From Chryseobacterium indologenes (GTDB lineage: Bacteria; Bacteroidota; Bacteroidia; Flavobacteriales; Weeksellaceae), in assembly GCA_001013295.1 (NCBI GenBank), contig LAZY01000170.1, positions 1-35,134 of the forward strand: a stretch of DNA of 35,134 nucleotides. The letters are read 5' to 3'. Shown here piece by piece: positions 1 to 7,633 of the stretch. Numbering within the stretch: position 1 is the first letter of the stretch; the number at the start of each line of letters is the position of its first letter. A program made the translations under genes and the position numbers. The notes under the pieces are model-generated. The model was not told the origin of the DNA and searched no databases. It worked only from the letters and a program-made list of their open reading frames with translations.

Positions 1-71
1 ACTCGTAATTTAAAGGCGATACTGTAGTCAATTTGTGTGCGTTTTTCTCTTTTTAATTCTTGATGTTTCAT
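1..71 (-). CDS. IS3-family transposase OrfA, N-terminal fragment
   Basis: Twenty-three codons of the small DNA-binding OrfA protein are visible, beginning MKHQELKREKRTQIDYSIAF. They match the start of the orfA at 34318 except for two substitutions. The reading frame is open to the window edge. OrfA supplies the helix-turn-helix that recognises the element's ends. Activity cannot be judged from this fragment. Confidence 0.75.
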   Translation of the reverse strand, partial: MKHQELKREKRTQIDYSIAFKLR

Positions 72-112
72 AAATAAGTCGATTAGTTGTCAACTTATTT
101 TAGGACGGGACA
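1..112 (-). mobile_element. IS3-family insertion sequence, left-edge fragment
   Basis: Read on the minus strand, this matches the first 112 bases of the element at 34277 onward with only about four differences. It starts with TGTCCCGTCC at its outer end (base 112 inward), the TG terminus expected of IS3-family elements. The start of orfA (ATG at 71-69, MKHQELKREKRTQ...) follows and runs off the window. Differences include residues I-D for R-D and R for G compared with the right copy. The rest of the element is outside the window, so completeness and target duplication cannot be judged. Confidence 0.85.
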
Positions 113-140
113 ATTGTTAAAAAAAAATCAGATTAAAAAA

Positions 141-536
141 TTACCATTCACGGCCGAGATCTTCTTTCCAGTCGTAGGGCAAAAGTTCTTTTAAAGTCAT
201 AAACACTCCATTTTTTACTTCTACAATTGCCTTGAGGTTTTCTTTTGACAGCTGGCTCATCAGTTCTCTGCAGCGTCCACAAGGAGGCACCGCATTTCCA
301 TCTTCTCCTACAGCGACTACAGCCCTGATGTGATATTCTCCGTTTTTCAGCATTTCTGCCACGGCACTGTGTTCTGCACAAAATCCCATGGAGCAGGCTG
401 TATCTATACTGATTCCTGTATATACATTTCCCGCTTCTGTTTCAATGGCCGCAGCTACTCCTCCATATTCTATAAAGTCATTCAATGTTTTTGAACTGGC
501 AAACCGGGCGGCTATTTCTTTTAAATCCTTTCTCAT
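141..536 (-). CDS. Cytidine deaminase-like zinc hydrolase
   Basis: A 131-residue protein of the cytidine deaminase superfamily, which hydrolytically deaminates cytidine-type nucleosides in the cytoplasm. The catalytic signature is complete. C53-A-E55-H supplies the first zinc ligand and the proton-shuttling glutamate, and P-C86-G-R-C89-R-E supplies the other two cysteine ligands. The length fits the small tetrameric Cdd class. The family also contains blasticidin S deaminase-like and other nucleoside deaminases, so the natural substrate is not certain and no gene symbol is given. It lies 24 bases downstream of the GrpB-family gene on the same strand and is probably co-transcribed with it. The IS fragment begins 28 bases after its stop codon. 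Confidence 0.85.
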   Translation of the reverse strand: MRKDLKEIAARFASSKTLNDFIEYGGVAAAIETEAGNVYTGISIDTACSMGFCAEHSAVAEMLKNGEYHIRAVVAVGEDGNAVPPCGRCRELMSQLSKENLKAIVEVKNGVFMTLKELLPYDWKEDLGREW

Positions 537-560
537 ATGATATACTAAGTTTTTGATGTT

Positions 561-1160
561 TTATTGCTGACGATCCAGATACCACTGAACTGCATTTCGC
601 TCTTCTCTCTTGATAAATGGATCTTTTCCATCATTATAATCATTCCCGTCGTACCATTCCTGTAGGCTGAGATGTTCTTTTAACCGCTGATATTCGTCTC
701 TTACCTCAGCATGGGTACGCAGATAATCCCTGAATGCAATATGACGAAGCCAATGTTCTGAAGAAACAGGAATTGTATGAATATGAGCGATACGAAGTTT
801 GTGATCATGCATTTTATCGGGAATCACGTCCCCTGGATGAATGATTTCCGGAAATCCTAAATTCTGTGCCTGGTCTGTAAGTTTAATAAAGAAACGGCGA
901 TATGGCATCTCCTCATTGTACTTTTCGTAGTACACATAGTCTTTCCCTTTCATCAAAGGTGGAATTTTATCCAGATCATCTTCACTCTGTACACCAATCA
1001 TAATGTCGATAACAGGTTTTGCTGATAAACCTTCCACTGACGTACTCCCGATATGTTCAATTTGCAGATTCAAGAAACCGATATTTTTCTCCAATTCATT
1101 TTTAATGGATTCAAACTGTTTTTTCCAGGAAGGATTGTATTTTTCAAAGGTAATTTTCAT
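561..1160 (-). CDS. GrpB family (UPF0157) nucleotidyltransferase-fold protein
   Basis: About 199 residues from the ATG at 1160. The signature E35-H-I-G-S-T-S41 followed by G-L-S-A-K-P and V-I-D-I is diagnostic of the GrpB/UPF0157 family, which has a nucleotidyltransferase-like fold and no firmly established reaction in most bacteria. A GTG at 1178 would add six residues (MYSRIP), but it overlaps a likely -7 promoter box at 1178-1185 and the family normally begins near the I-x-F-E-x-Y-N-P-x-W segment, so the ATG is preferred. The cytidine deaminase-like gene follows after 24 bases. Confidence 0.85.
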   Translation of the reverse strand: MKITFEKYNPSWKKQFESIKNELEKNIGFLNLQIEHIGSTSVEGLSAKPVIDIMIGVQSEDDLDKIPPLMKGKDYVYYEKYNEEMPYRRFFIKLTDQAQNLGFPEIIHPGDVIPDKMHDHKLRIAHIHTIPVSSEHWLRHIAFRDYLRTHAEVRDEYQRLKEHLSLQEWYDGNDYNDGKDPFIKREERNAVQWYLDRQQ

Positions 1161-1177
1161 GGGGATCCGGCTGTACA

Positions 1178-1185
1178 CAAATATA
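1178..1185 (-). promoter_or_regulatory. Candidate -7 box for the GrpB gene
   Basis: On the minus strand this reads TATATTTG, matching the Bacteroidetes -7 consensus TAnnTTTG. It would give a leader of about 10-12 nt before the ATG at 1160. The nearest TTTG upstream is only 12 bases away, too close for a standard -33 element, so the assignment is weak. Confidence 0.35.
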
Positions 1186-1243
1186 GGAAATTTAGATCAA
1201 AGCCCTTAGAATAAAGCGTTTCGATAATTTTAAATCTATACAT

Positions 1244-1279
1244 AAACAAATACCTCCGAAGAATCAGAGGTATTTGTTT
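1244..1279 (-). terminator. Intrinsic hairpin after the DOMON-like T9SS gene
   Basis: A perfect 13-bp stem (1244-1256 with 1267-1279) around a 10-base loop, 27 bases beyond the stop of the gene at 1306-2070. The stem arms carry A/T runs, but there is no long separate U tract. It most likely ends the five-gene operon. Confidence 0.7.
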
Positions 1280-1305
1280 GAAATATTTAGGTGTGTTTTT
1301 TACTT

Positions 1306-2070
1306 TTATTCTTTAATGAGCTTTTCATAAGAGGTACTTCCATCTTTCAGCAGGATTTCAAAATAATAAATTCCTGATTTCAAATCTTCAACATTTATCT
1401 TTTCCTGATCCGGTTTTACCATTCTTACTTTTCTTCCTGTAGCTTCGTAAATATCTATGGTTTTTATCTTGTCAACATTCTTAAGACTTACAGATGTTTT
1501 GGCAGGATTAGGATAGAGCATTGTTTTTTTAGCTTCCGCAACTATTTCATTGACAGATAGAGTACTGGATGCCATTGTTAGTTTTGCATAGTCTCTTCCT
1601 GCAGTATGGTAGCCCAAAGTTGTACCTCCTCCTCTGCGGGCATAAAATATATTAATTGTTCCTGCAGCATTGGCAATGGCAAAATCTCCCGCTCCTCCTG
1701 AAAGTGATCTCGTAGCAACAATTGTTCTGGTGCTTCCGGCTACTGTATTGGATGTTTCGGTCCAATCTTGTGAAGGATCAGCTGTAGGCGCGATTCCTGA
1801 GCCACTAAACGAATAATCTCTATTGGCAGAAGAATTATAAATAAATCCATCTGCTCCTGCTGCCATACCGCCGCCATCTACCCCATTTCCTCCAAATCCG
1901 ATTCCCAACATAGAATTGCTGTCACCGGTTACCGTAATGGTTGCTCCGGTAGGTGTAGTGTCTAATTTCACCGTCATACCGGTAGTGGGTAAACTTACCG
2001 TTCCTGACGAAAACTGGGCCCAGGCAAAGTTTGCAAGGACCATACTAAAGGTGAGTAAAAGTTTTTTCAT
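1306..2070 (-). CDS. T9SS-exported protein with a DOMON-like body
   Basis: A 254-residue secreted protein. Residues 1-18 are a signal peptide ending AWA-Q. About residues 185-254 are a type A T9SS sorting domain (YPNPAKTSVSLKN..., IDIYEATGRKV, LKSGIYYFEI, closing YEKLIKE), so the protein should cross the outer membrane by the Por/T9SS route. The middle (about 20-175) resembles a DOMON domain: a DWTETSN strand, a strand ending IVATRSL, then INIFYARRGG and LGYH-x-x-GRDYAKLTM near the end. DOMON domains bind haem b or sugars. This fold call comes from motif reading only and is uncertain. It is the last gene of the operon and starts one base after the ankyrin stop codon (TGA-t-ATG). Confidence 0.75.
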   Translation of the reverse strand: MKKLLLTFSMVLANFAWAQFSSGTVSLPTTGMTVKLDTTPTGATITVTGDSNSMLGIGFGGNGVDGGGMAAGADGFIYNSSANRDYSFSGSGIAPTADPSQDWTETSNTVAGSTRTIVATRSLSGGAGDFAIANAAGTINIFYARRGGGTTLGYHTAGRDYAKLTMASSTLSVNEIVAEAKKTMLYPNPAKTSVSLKNVDKIKTIDIYEATGRKVRMVKPDQEKINVEDLKSGIYYFEILLKDGSTSYEKLIKE

Positions 2071-2071
2071 A

Positions 2072-2596
2072 TCAATTTTTTAAAAGATTAATGATTTCTT
2101 TATGATCTGTTTTTAAGGCATATTCAAAGGGAGTCATTCCCATTGAATCTTTTTTTGTTTTATCCGCTTTATATTGAAGCAGCAATTCTACCAGTTCTTT
2201 ATTTCCGAATTTCACGGCCCAGAATAAAGGAGTATATCCTGTAGCATCTGCAATATTGGGATCCGCTTTTTTCTTTAGCAGGCGTTCCACCAGATCTTTG
2301 TTATACTTTACGGCAAGCCCGGCCAAAGCTGTTCCTTCCTTGCTTTTATAGTTTAAATCCTTTACATGATCAATCAGGTATCTGGCAACTTCGGTATTTC
2401 CTCTATAGCAGGCCAATATCAGGGGAGAAAATCCGTTTTCATTCACTTGGTTGATAATATCCGGGTTCTGTTTCATCAGCTCAGTTACTTCAGCTACGGT
2501 TCCGGTTCTCGCAATATCGAATATTGACTTTGTTTTTTCCTGAGCAGATAAAAGGCTACTCAGAAATATTCCCAGTACTACGATGATGTGTCTCAT
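2072..2596 (-). CDS. Periplasmic ankyrin-repeat protein
   Basis: A 174-residue protein with an N-terminal signal peptide (about 1-18, ending LLSAQ) followed by four to five ankyrin repeats filling the rest. Typical cores are NGFSPLILACYRGN, GYTPLFWAVKFGN and MGMTPFEYALKTDH. Ankyrin repeats are protein-binding scaffolds. Secreted bacterial examples occur beside redox or peroxide-defence proteins, but nothing here identifies the partner. Its ATG overlaps the YceI stop codon in an ATGA arrangement (2593-2596), which implies translational coupling, and the next gene starts one base after its stop. Confidence 0.85.
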   Translation of the reverse strand: MRHIIVVLGIFLSSLLSAQEKTKSIFDIARTGTVAEVTELMKQNPDIINQVNENGFSPLILACYRGNTEVARYLIDHVKDLNYKSKEGTALAGLAVKYNKDLVERLLKKKADPNIADATGYTPLFWAVKFGNKELVELLLQYKADKTKKDSMGMTPFEYALKTDHKEIINLLKN

Positions 2597-3138
2597 TGTT
2601 TGATCAATACATAGTTGTAATCAATATTCACATTCTCAGCAATTTTCTTGGTCACCATCTTCGGAATGGTCACTTTATAATCTGCAGGCCTGGCCACAAA
2701 ACCGCCCTGTATATAAATCTTCCCATCTTTTGCATACAATGTAGCCGCGGAAGAGACCGCTTTATCTACTCCATGAAAATTAAGCGTTCCCTGCACCGTA
2801 TACTTTTGAGGGCTTGCTGTAAGTTTCGTTTTATCAAAATTGACAATTTTCCCTTTGAATGTTGTCTTAGGGTATTTTGCCGTTTCTGCATAGCTTTCAT
2901 TGAAATGCTCTTCCATTAGCTTGGTTTTGAAATGAAAGTTTTTCACAACTGAAACGGAAGCTATTTCTCCATTATCTGCATTCATCACCACCAGATTGTT
3001 ATCATCCTGAGCGTAAATATCATCAAATAACGGTACTGAGGCTTCGAAAGTCACCTTTCCTGTTTTAGAACTGTATTTCTGTGCTGAAGCGTAGCCGGCA
3101 AAAACCAGGAATACGCTGAATACTATTAATTTTTTCAT
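2593..3138 (-). CDS. YceI family periplasmic lipocalin-like protein
   Basis: A 181-residue secreted protein with a cleavable signal peptide (about 1-19, ending YASAQ). The YceI signature is clear: MEEHFNESYAETAKYPKTTF in the middle, then a GTLNFHGVDK segment. YceI proteins form a lipocalin-like barrel that binds isoprenoid chains such as polyprenyl compounds or quinones. The gene is third of five in the operon, 11 bases after the cytochrome c gene, and overlaps the ankyrin gene by four bases. A partnership in electron transfer with the adjacent cytochrome is inferred from context. Confidence 0.9.
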   Translation of the reverse strand: MKKLIVFSVFLVFAGYASAQKYSSKTGKVTFEASVPLFDDIYAQDDNNLVVMNADNGEIASVSVVKNFHFKTKLMEEHFNESYAETAKYPKTTFKGKIVNFDKTKLTASPQKYTVQGTLNFHGVDKAVSSAATLYAKDGKIYIQGGFVARPADYKVTIPKMVTKKIAENVNIDYNYVLIKQ

Positions 3139-3149
3139 ATCAAATCTTT

Positions 3150-3500
3150 TTAATTTTCAGTAAGTCCATCAGCTTTCCATTTGATGAAGGTATTGATCTG
3201 CGCTGGAGATAGTGAGCCTCCTTTGGGCATCTTTCCGGGATCTCCATCAGGTCTTTGGATGCGGTCCAGAATACTATTGATGTTATTTTTCACCTGTTCA
3301 TAAGTTGCCAGGGGTTTAATAAAAGAACCTTCTGCATGACAACCTATACAGTTATTTTCGATGATAGGCTTGATGTCTGCTGTATATTTTACAGGCAGTT
3401 CGATAGGTTTATTGTCTGAAATGTCTTCATAGGTTCTGCTATCACAGCTGCAAAGGATGATTATTGAGGATAAGCTCAACAGGGATGTTAATTTTTTCAT
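3150..3500 (-). CDS. Monohaem cytochrome c lipoprotein
   Basis: A 116-residue lipoprotein. Hydrophobic residues 4-16 precede the lipobox L16-C-S-C19, so the mature N-terminus would be a lipidated cysteine on an envelope membrane. C51-I-G-C54-H55 is a c-type haem attachment site with the histidine axial ligand. M91 in GKMPKGG is the probable second axial ligand. The LSPAQINTFIKWKADG tail is typical of small class I-like cytochromes c. The start is the ATG at 3500, because the frame extends 27 codons further upstream into the previous gene and the lipoprotein signal begins here. One base separates it from the upstream stop (TAA-t-ATG). Confidence 0.9.
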   Translation of the reverse strand: MKKLTSLLSLSSIIILCSCDSRTYEDISDNKPIELPVKYTADIKPIIENNCIGCHAEGSFIKPLATYEQVKNNINSILDRIQRPDGDPGKMPKGGSLSPAQINTFIKWKADGLTEN

Positions 3501-3501
3501 A

Positions 3502-4344
3502 TTAAAAAACTCTATAAAGATTAAACCCAAAGAAAATATGTCCTTTCCCCCAATTTCCGGATGCATTGGTAAGGTATCCAATATCTGAATTGATCTGGGA
3601 ATTGGTGAATAAAAGCTGGAAAACGTGTCCCCCGGTTTCTATATCTACCCCCAATGAGAGCGGATTTTTATAAAAACTGTGATTGTCAAAATTCACAAAG
3701 TATTCTGCATTTACAGATACTCTTTTTGAAATTTTATAACGCCCGCCCAAACCTGTAAGAAACTGATTTTTGTCTTCATTTCGTGGTTCATAGAGGTTTT
3801 TGTGAACAAATGAAGGGGTAAGCTGTAAGGAAAGTTTATCTGTGAACCTTCTGGAGATCAGAGCCTGAGTAAGATAAGAAAGTCTGTCATTGAATTTGAG
3901 GTAAGGATAATTGTCTTTTTTCAGATCGGTATTGACCGCCATTACATTGTAGCCGACAATATCTACCGGAAATTTTTCGTTCTGTCTGATCAGCCTGTAT
4001 TTTACCCCTCCTTCAAAGGTTTTCATATTGGTCTCTCTGGACAGGCTTACAGAGACGGCATCTGAAATTCCATAGATGGCGCCTAATTTGGTGGAAGCAT
4101 TATCCAAACCAAAAAAATCTTTAAATCCTGCACTTATGTCGCCAAACCTATGGGCAACAATCATATACCATTCTTTTTTGGCCGCCAGCTTGGTGGATTG
4201 TCCCGTAACAATCTGAAGGGCTTTAAAAGCAGGCTGTGAGATTTCTGAATTGGTTTGAATGGTGTCTATATCTTTCAGCAGATCTTCCTGTGCAAAGGCA
4301 AAAACTGAAGAAAATACAGACAAAAATAAGAGAGCTTTTGTCAT
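3502..4344 (-). CDS. DUF5777-type outer-membrane beta-barrel protein
   Basis: A 280-residue protein with a signal peptide (about 1-18, ending AFAQ). The rest is made of alternating amphipathic strands and ends in the aromatic R-V-F expected of an outer-membrane barrel. The W-Y-M-I-V-A-H-R-F-G-D-I segment near residue 60 and the overall size fit the DUF5777 family of Bacteroidetes. No enzymatic motif is visible. It is the first gene of the operon and is preceded by a promoter and a Crp-type site. An outer-membrane partner or channel for the cytochrome, YceI and DOMON-like products is plausible but inferred. Confidence 0.75.
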   Translation of the reverse strand: MTKALLFLSVFSSVFAFAQEDLLKDIDTIQTNSEISQPAFKALQIVTGQSTKLAAKKEWYMIVAHRFGDISAGFKDFFGLDNASTKLGAIYGISDAVSVSLSRETNMKTFEGGVKYRLIRQNEKFPVDIVGYNVMAVNTDLKKDNYPYLKFNDRLSYLTQALISRRFTDKLSLQLTPSFVHKNLYEPRNEDKNQFLTGLGGRYKISKRVSVNAEYFVNFDNHSFYKNPLSLGVDIETGGHVFQLLFTNSQINSDIGYLTNASGNWGKGHIFFGFNLYRVF

Positions 4345-4369
4345 ATATACTTTAAATTTAGTTATATGA

Positions 4370-4377
4370 CAAACTTA
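4370..4377 (-). promoter_or_regulatory. -7 box of the cytochrome/YceI operon
   Basis: The minus strand reads TAAGTTTG (TAnnTTTG consensus), 26 bases upstream of the first ATG at 4344. Transcription would start near 4364. The only TTTG upstream is 14 bases away, shorter than the usual 17-23, which fits a promoter that depends on an activator. Confidence 0.55.
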
Positions 4378-4399
4378 TAGAGTTCTCAATTCAAAAATG

Positions 4400-4415
4400 T
4401 GTGATAAAAGTCACC
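4400..4415. promoter_or_regulatory. Crp/Fnr-type operator
   Basis: TGTGA, six bases, then TCACC: nine of ten positions match the classical Crp palindrome TGTGA-N6-TCACA. Its centre (4407.5) lies about 41-44 bases upstream of the start point predicted from the -7 box, the class II activator position. The Crp/Fnr gene immediately upstream (4468-5118) has the R-E-x-x-x-R recognition helix that reads GTGA half-sites. Binding is inferred. Confidence 0.6.
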
Positions 4416-4467
4416 GAAGGAATTGTTTTTATCAATCGTTAAACAAAAACTTTTAAAACATTATAAA

Positions 4468-5118
4468 TTAGACAAGTCTAACATTTTCATTTGCAGCTAC
4501 TTTTATTCCTTCTTTGGTCTGTACAATGTCACCATCACTTTCAATTTTTTTCAAAACTCTGCTTACAACTTCTCTGGAAGACCCCAGACTATTGGCAATT
4601 TCCCGATGTGTAATTTTAATAGGATTATTTCCTGTAAGGGCAATCTGCTGCTTGATATAGTTCAGGACTCTCTTATCCAGTCTGTGGAAAACAGCATCGT
4701 TGACCATATTCATGATTTCTGAAAACCTCCTGTCATACTCACGATAGAAGAGCTTATTGATTTCCGGAAACTGAATCAGCCAGCTGTGCATCACAGAGAT
4801 TGGAATCAGCAGAGCTTCCGAATCTTCTTCTGCTACAGCATATACCCTGCTTATATGATCTGTAAAAATTGAAGAAAAGGTCATGAGACAGCTGTCACTG
4901 GGCTTAATGTAATAGTAAATAAGTTCCCGGCCGTCATTGAGGGTAAAAACTTTAATGGAGCCCTTCATCAAAAAAGGAACATATTTATTTTTTTGTCCTT
5001 CTCTGATAATTTCCGTCTTCGCTTTTATATTGGTTATGATGGCATGTTCTTCTAGTTCTGCTAAAAAAACGCTGCCTAAAAAACCAAATTTCTGATGAAT
5101 TAACTTATTGCTTACCAT
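4468..5118 (-). CDS. Crp/Fnr family transcriptional regulator
   Basis: A 216-residue regulator with an N-terminal cyclic-nucleotide-binding-like beta-roll (about 20-115), a long dimerisation helix (about 120-160) and a C-terminal winged helix (about 168-216). The recognition helix carries S-R182-E183-V-V-S-R187, the residue pattern by which Crp-type proteins read GTGA. There is only one cysteine (C77), so it cannot hold the four-cysteine iron-sulfur cluster of Fnr. The effector may be a nucleotide, haem, nitric oxide or none, and cannot be told from the sequence. It lies 123 bases upstream of the five-gene cytochrome/YceI operon on the same strand, with a matching operator between them, so it is the likely local activator. 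Confidence 0.9.
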   Translation of the reverse strand: MVSNKLIHQKFGFLGSVFLAELEEHAIITNIKAKTEIIREGQKNKYVPFLMKGSIKVFTLNDGRELIYYYIKPSDSCLMTFSSIFTDHISRVYAVAEEDSEALLIPISVMHSWLIQFPEINKLFYREYDRRFSEIMNMVNDAVFHRLDKRVLNYIKQQIALTGNNPIKITHREIANSLGSSREVVSRVLKKIESDGDIVQTKEGIKVAANENVRLV

Positions 5119-5141
5119 ATTTTCTTGTCAAGTATTTTGAA

Positions 5142-5149
5142 CAAATATA
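5142..5149 (-). promoter_or_regulatory. -7 box of the Crp/Fnr gene
   Basis: The minus strand reads TATATTTG, 23 bases upstream of the ATG at 5118. A TTG lies 16 bases further upstream, slightly short of the usual spacing. The surrounding 5119-5377 is very AT-rich and I see no ORF or other structure in it. Confidence 0.5.
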
Positions 5150-5377
5150 TAAAATCAGACAAACAATATATCAGATAAATAATATTCTTTCATTATTATA
5201 AATAAAATGACAATATTTAAGTAATTTCACTATATTTTTTAATAATAAAAGATATTAGCATTAAAAATATAATTATAAAATAACAGTTATCCGGTATTTC
5301 GTGTGTATAGAACTATCTTTTTTCAAAACTGTTTTTGGAAAGAGAATCCAAAGTTTCTACGGATCTTGTCCCAAACA

Positions 5378-5409
5378 AAAAACTGCTCCATAGAAATGAA
5401 GCAGTTTTT
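5378..5409 (-). terminator. Intrinsic terminator of the TonB receptor gene
   Basis: A perfect 10-bp stem, AAAAACTGCT (5378-5387) with AGCAGTTTTT (5400-5409), around a 12-base loop, starting seven bases past the receptor stop codon. On the minus strand it is followed by a T-rich run, as expected for an intrinsic terminator. Confidence 0.85.
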
Positions 5410-5415
5410 CAGTTT

Positions 5416-7599
5416 TTAGAACCTGTATTTCAGATTAAGACCATAAAAGAAGTAAGCTTTACTTGGTCCGGGATTAAGATCGGTAGCTGTTCCTTTTGGG
5501 TAATTACTTCCCTGATCCCAATCACCAATACTGTTTCCTAAGAACAGGAATGTATAATTGATCTGGTTGGTAAGGTTATTCCCCATTACATAAACATCTA
5601 CATCCAGTTTATTAAAGGATTTCTTAAAGCCCAGTTTCGAATTCAGCAATCCAAAACCTTTTACGAGATTAGTATTGTTAAAATCGGTATATACATTACC
5701 CAGATAATTATAGGTATTAACCAGGTAGAATCCAGGTTTAGTAAAAATATCCAAACCTATGGCGTATTTATTTCTTGGAACTCCTACAACGGTTTTATGA
5801 TCGTATACTCTTAGCATTCCCATTTTTTTGGTATCAGGATCCTGATATTTGGGATCGAAAACAGAAAAGTCTTTATATTTTGTATCATAATAGGACAGGT
5901 TTACAAACGGAACAATTCGTTCAATAAAAGAATTGTCTGTTCTGTACTGATACCCTACACTGAATTCTAATCCGGTATTTTTCTGACTTCCGGTATTTGC
6001 CCAGTATGTCTGATTAGCCGTATTCCCCGGAATCAACAGCTGGGTAAGTTTATCAGAATAGTCTATTCTGAATGCCGAAATGCGGTAGTCCAGTTTTGTA
6101 TTGAGTAAAAGCCCCTGAATACTAAAGTCTACCATTCTTGCTCTTTCAGGTTTCAAATCATCGTTCACAGTATTGGTACCTGTAGTAAATGATGATGCGG
6201 CAGTTGGTGAATTGTATCCTTCACTATAGCTCAGATTAAAGATCTGATGTTTCCATTCTTTCTGTAAGGCAAAATGAGGGGTATAGGCTACATCAAACTT
6301 TTTTTCAAATGACTGATCTTTGTGTCCCGGAACTAAATCAGGAAATGCATACAGGTCTTTTCTGTCATAATTGGTTCTGTTGGCACTTACTCCAGCCAAC
6401 AAAGTAAGCCCCCATGGTTTGTAGGTAAGATAATCGATGGCAAAATAAGTTGACTGATTATTATTGTACTTAAAATATGAGGCTCCAGTCATCCCTGTTG
6501 TCTGTAAAGGATTTGTCACTGAACCTGTAAAACGGTAGCTTGAGGTAGTAGAAACAGAATTCTGTATCTCTAAACCGAAATCTAAACGGTTTTCAAAATT
6601 TTTAAATTCATTTTTCAAGGTAAATGTGGAACGAAGGCCTACATTGGGAGAACTTGTAATTCCGTATGCTCCGGCAGAAACACTTTCTGTATTTCCGTTA
6701 TAATAGAATAAGGTGGTATAGTTTCTCAAATTTGAGGTAAGGCTTACCATATTGCTCAATCCTACTCTGGCCGATTTTATTTTTGTTCCCGCATTCTTAC
6801 GGATATAAGCATCATTTCCGTTGTCAATGCCTGCATAATAATCATCATAAGAAATCTGCCCGGAAGTATGTTCGTATGAATATGCCTGACTTGCAAAGAA
6901 GCTTAGCTGATCTTTTTTGCCAAGTTTAACAGTTCCGTTTACGTTGAAAAAGTTTTTCAGGCCACCTCCATTCGGTCTGTATCCGTCTGTTTCAAGGTGT
7001 CCATAAGCCGCACTTACGGAATAATTATCATCAGCCACATTCAATTGTGTTCTCGACTGGAAGGTTTTGAACGCTCCAAACATTGCATTTTCTGATATGG
7101 ATACTCCTTTGGTAAAATCCGGACGGGTATAGAAACGTACGGCTCCTCCTACTCCACCTCCATACATGGTAGCAGCAGGTCCTTTGATCACTTCTACATT
7201 GGTCACATATGCAAAATCCACATCATCGAGAGTGGTGGTTCCATCAGCAGTTGTGAGCGGCATATTATTCCAGTAAGCTTTTATCCCCCAGTTATTAAAT
7301 TTCTGGTCATTTCCGTATCCTCTCACAACAAGTCTCTGACCCCCAAAATTGGTTCGTTTATCCACCTGAAGTCCAGGCATTGTGGATAAAGTCTGATCGA
7401 TTGCTGCCGGATTGTTTCTATTAAGGTCTTCCTCTGAAAGGGTTTCCACCGACTGTGCATGTCTTTTGAATTCTGCACGTTCCTGTTTTATTTTTTTTCT
7501 TCCCAGGATGTTGATTTCATCAATTGAACCTTCCTGTGTCTGCTGAGCATGTGCAATAGTGCAGCCTAACATCGCTGCTATGCATATATATTTTTTCAT
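5416..7599 (-). CDS. TonB-dependent outer-membrane receptor
   Basis: A 727-residue receptor with a signal peptide (about 1-18, ending AHAQ). It has a plug domain from about 30 to 165, recognisable by SVETLSEEDLNR, L-S-T-M-P-G-L-Q-V and VEVIKGPAATMYGGGVGGAV. A 22-strand-type barrel follows, ending in K-Y-R-F. It imports a substrate such as a siderophore, haem or metal complex using TonB energy, and the substrate is not readable from the sequence. There is no N-terminal carboxypeptidase-like domain and no SusD partner, which argues against a glycan-uptake Sus pair. It is the last gene of a four-gene cluster, 34 bases after the small membrane-anchored gene, and is followed by a strong terminator. 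Confidence 0.93.
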   Translation of the reverse strand: MKKYICIAAMLGCTIAHAQQTQEGSIDEINILGRKKIKQERAEFKRHAQSVETLSEEDLNRNNPAAIDQTLSTMPGLQVDKRTNFGGQRLVVRGYGNDQKFNNWGIKAYWNNMPLTTADGTTTLDDVDFAYVTNVEVIKGPAATMYGGGVGGAVRFYTRPDFTKGVSISENAMFGAFKTFQSRTQLNVADDNYSVSAAYGHLETDGYRPNGGGLKNFFNVNGTVKLGKKDQLSFFASQAYSYEHTSGQISYDDYYAGIDNGNDAYIRKNAGTKIKSARVGLSNMVSLTSNLRNYTTLFYYNGNTESVSAGAYGITSSPNVGLRSTFTLKNEFKNFENRLDFGLEIQNSVSTTSSYRFTGSVTNPLQTTGMTGASYFKYNNNQSTYFAIDYLTYKPWGLTLLAGVSANRTNYDRKDLYAFPDLVPGHKDQSFEKKFDVAYTPHFALQKEWKHQIFNLSYSEGYNSPTAASSFTTGTNTVNDDLKPERARMVDFSIQGLLLNTKLDYRISAFRIDYSDKLTQLLIPGNTANQTYWANTGSQKNTGLEFSVGYQYRTDNSFIERIVPFVNLSYYDTKYKDFSVFDPKYQDPDTKKMGMLRVYDHKTVVGVPRNKYAIGLDIFTKPGFYLVNTYNYLGNVYTDFNNTNLVKGFGLLNSKLGFKKSFNKLDVDVYVMGNNLTNQINYTFLFLGNSIGDWDQGSNYPKGTATDLNPGPSKAYFFYGLNLKYRF

Positions 7600-7633
7600 T
7601 ATTTATTTTTTTACCATTAATATTATATTCACT

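Noticed and set aside
3501..3581. Longer N-terminus for the cytochrome c
   Set aside because: The extra 27 codons overlap the upstream gene and would bury the lipoprotein signal.
4468..5118. Iron-sulfur Fnr-type oxygen sensor
   Set aside because: Only one cysteine is present; a four-cysteine cluster site is missing.
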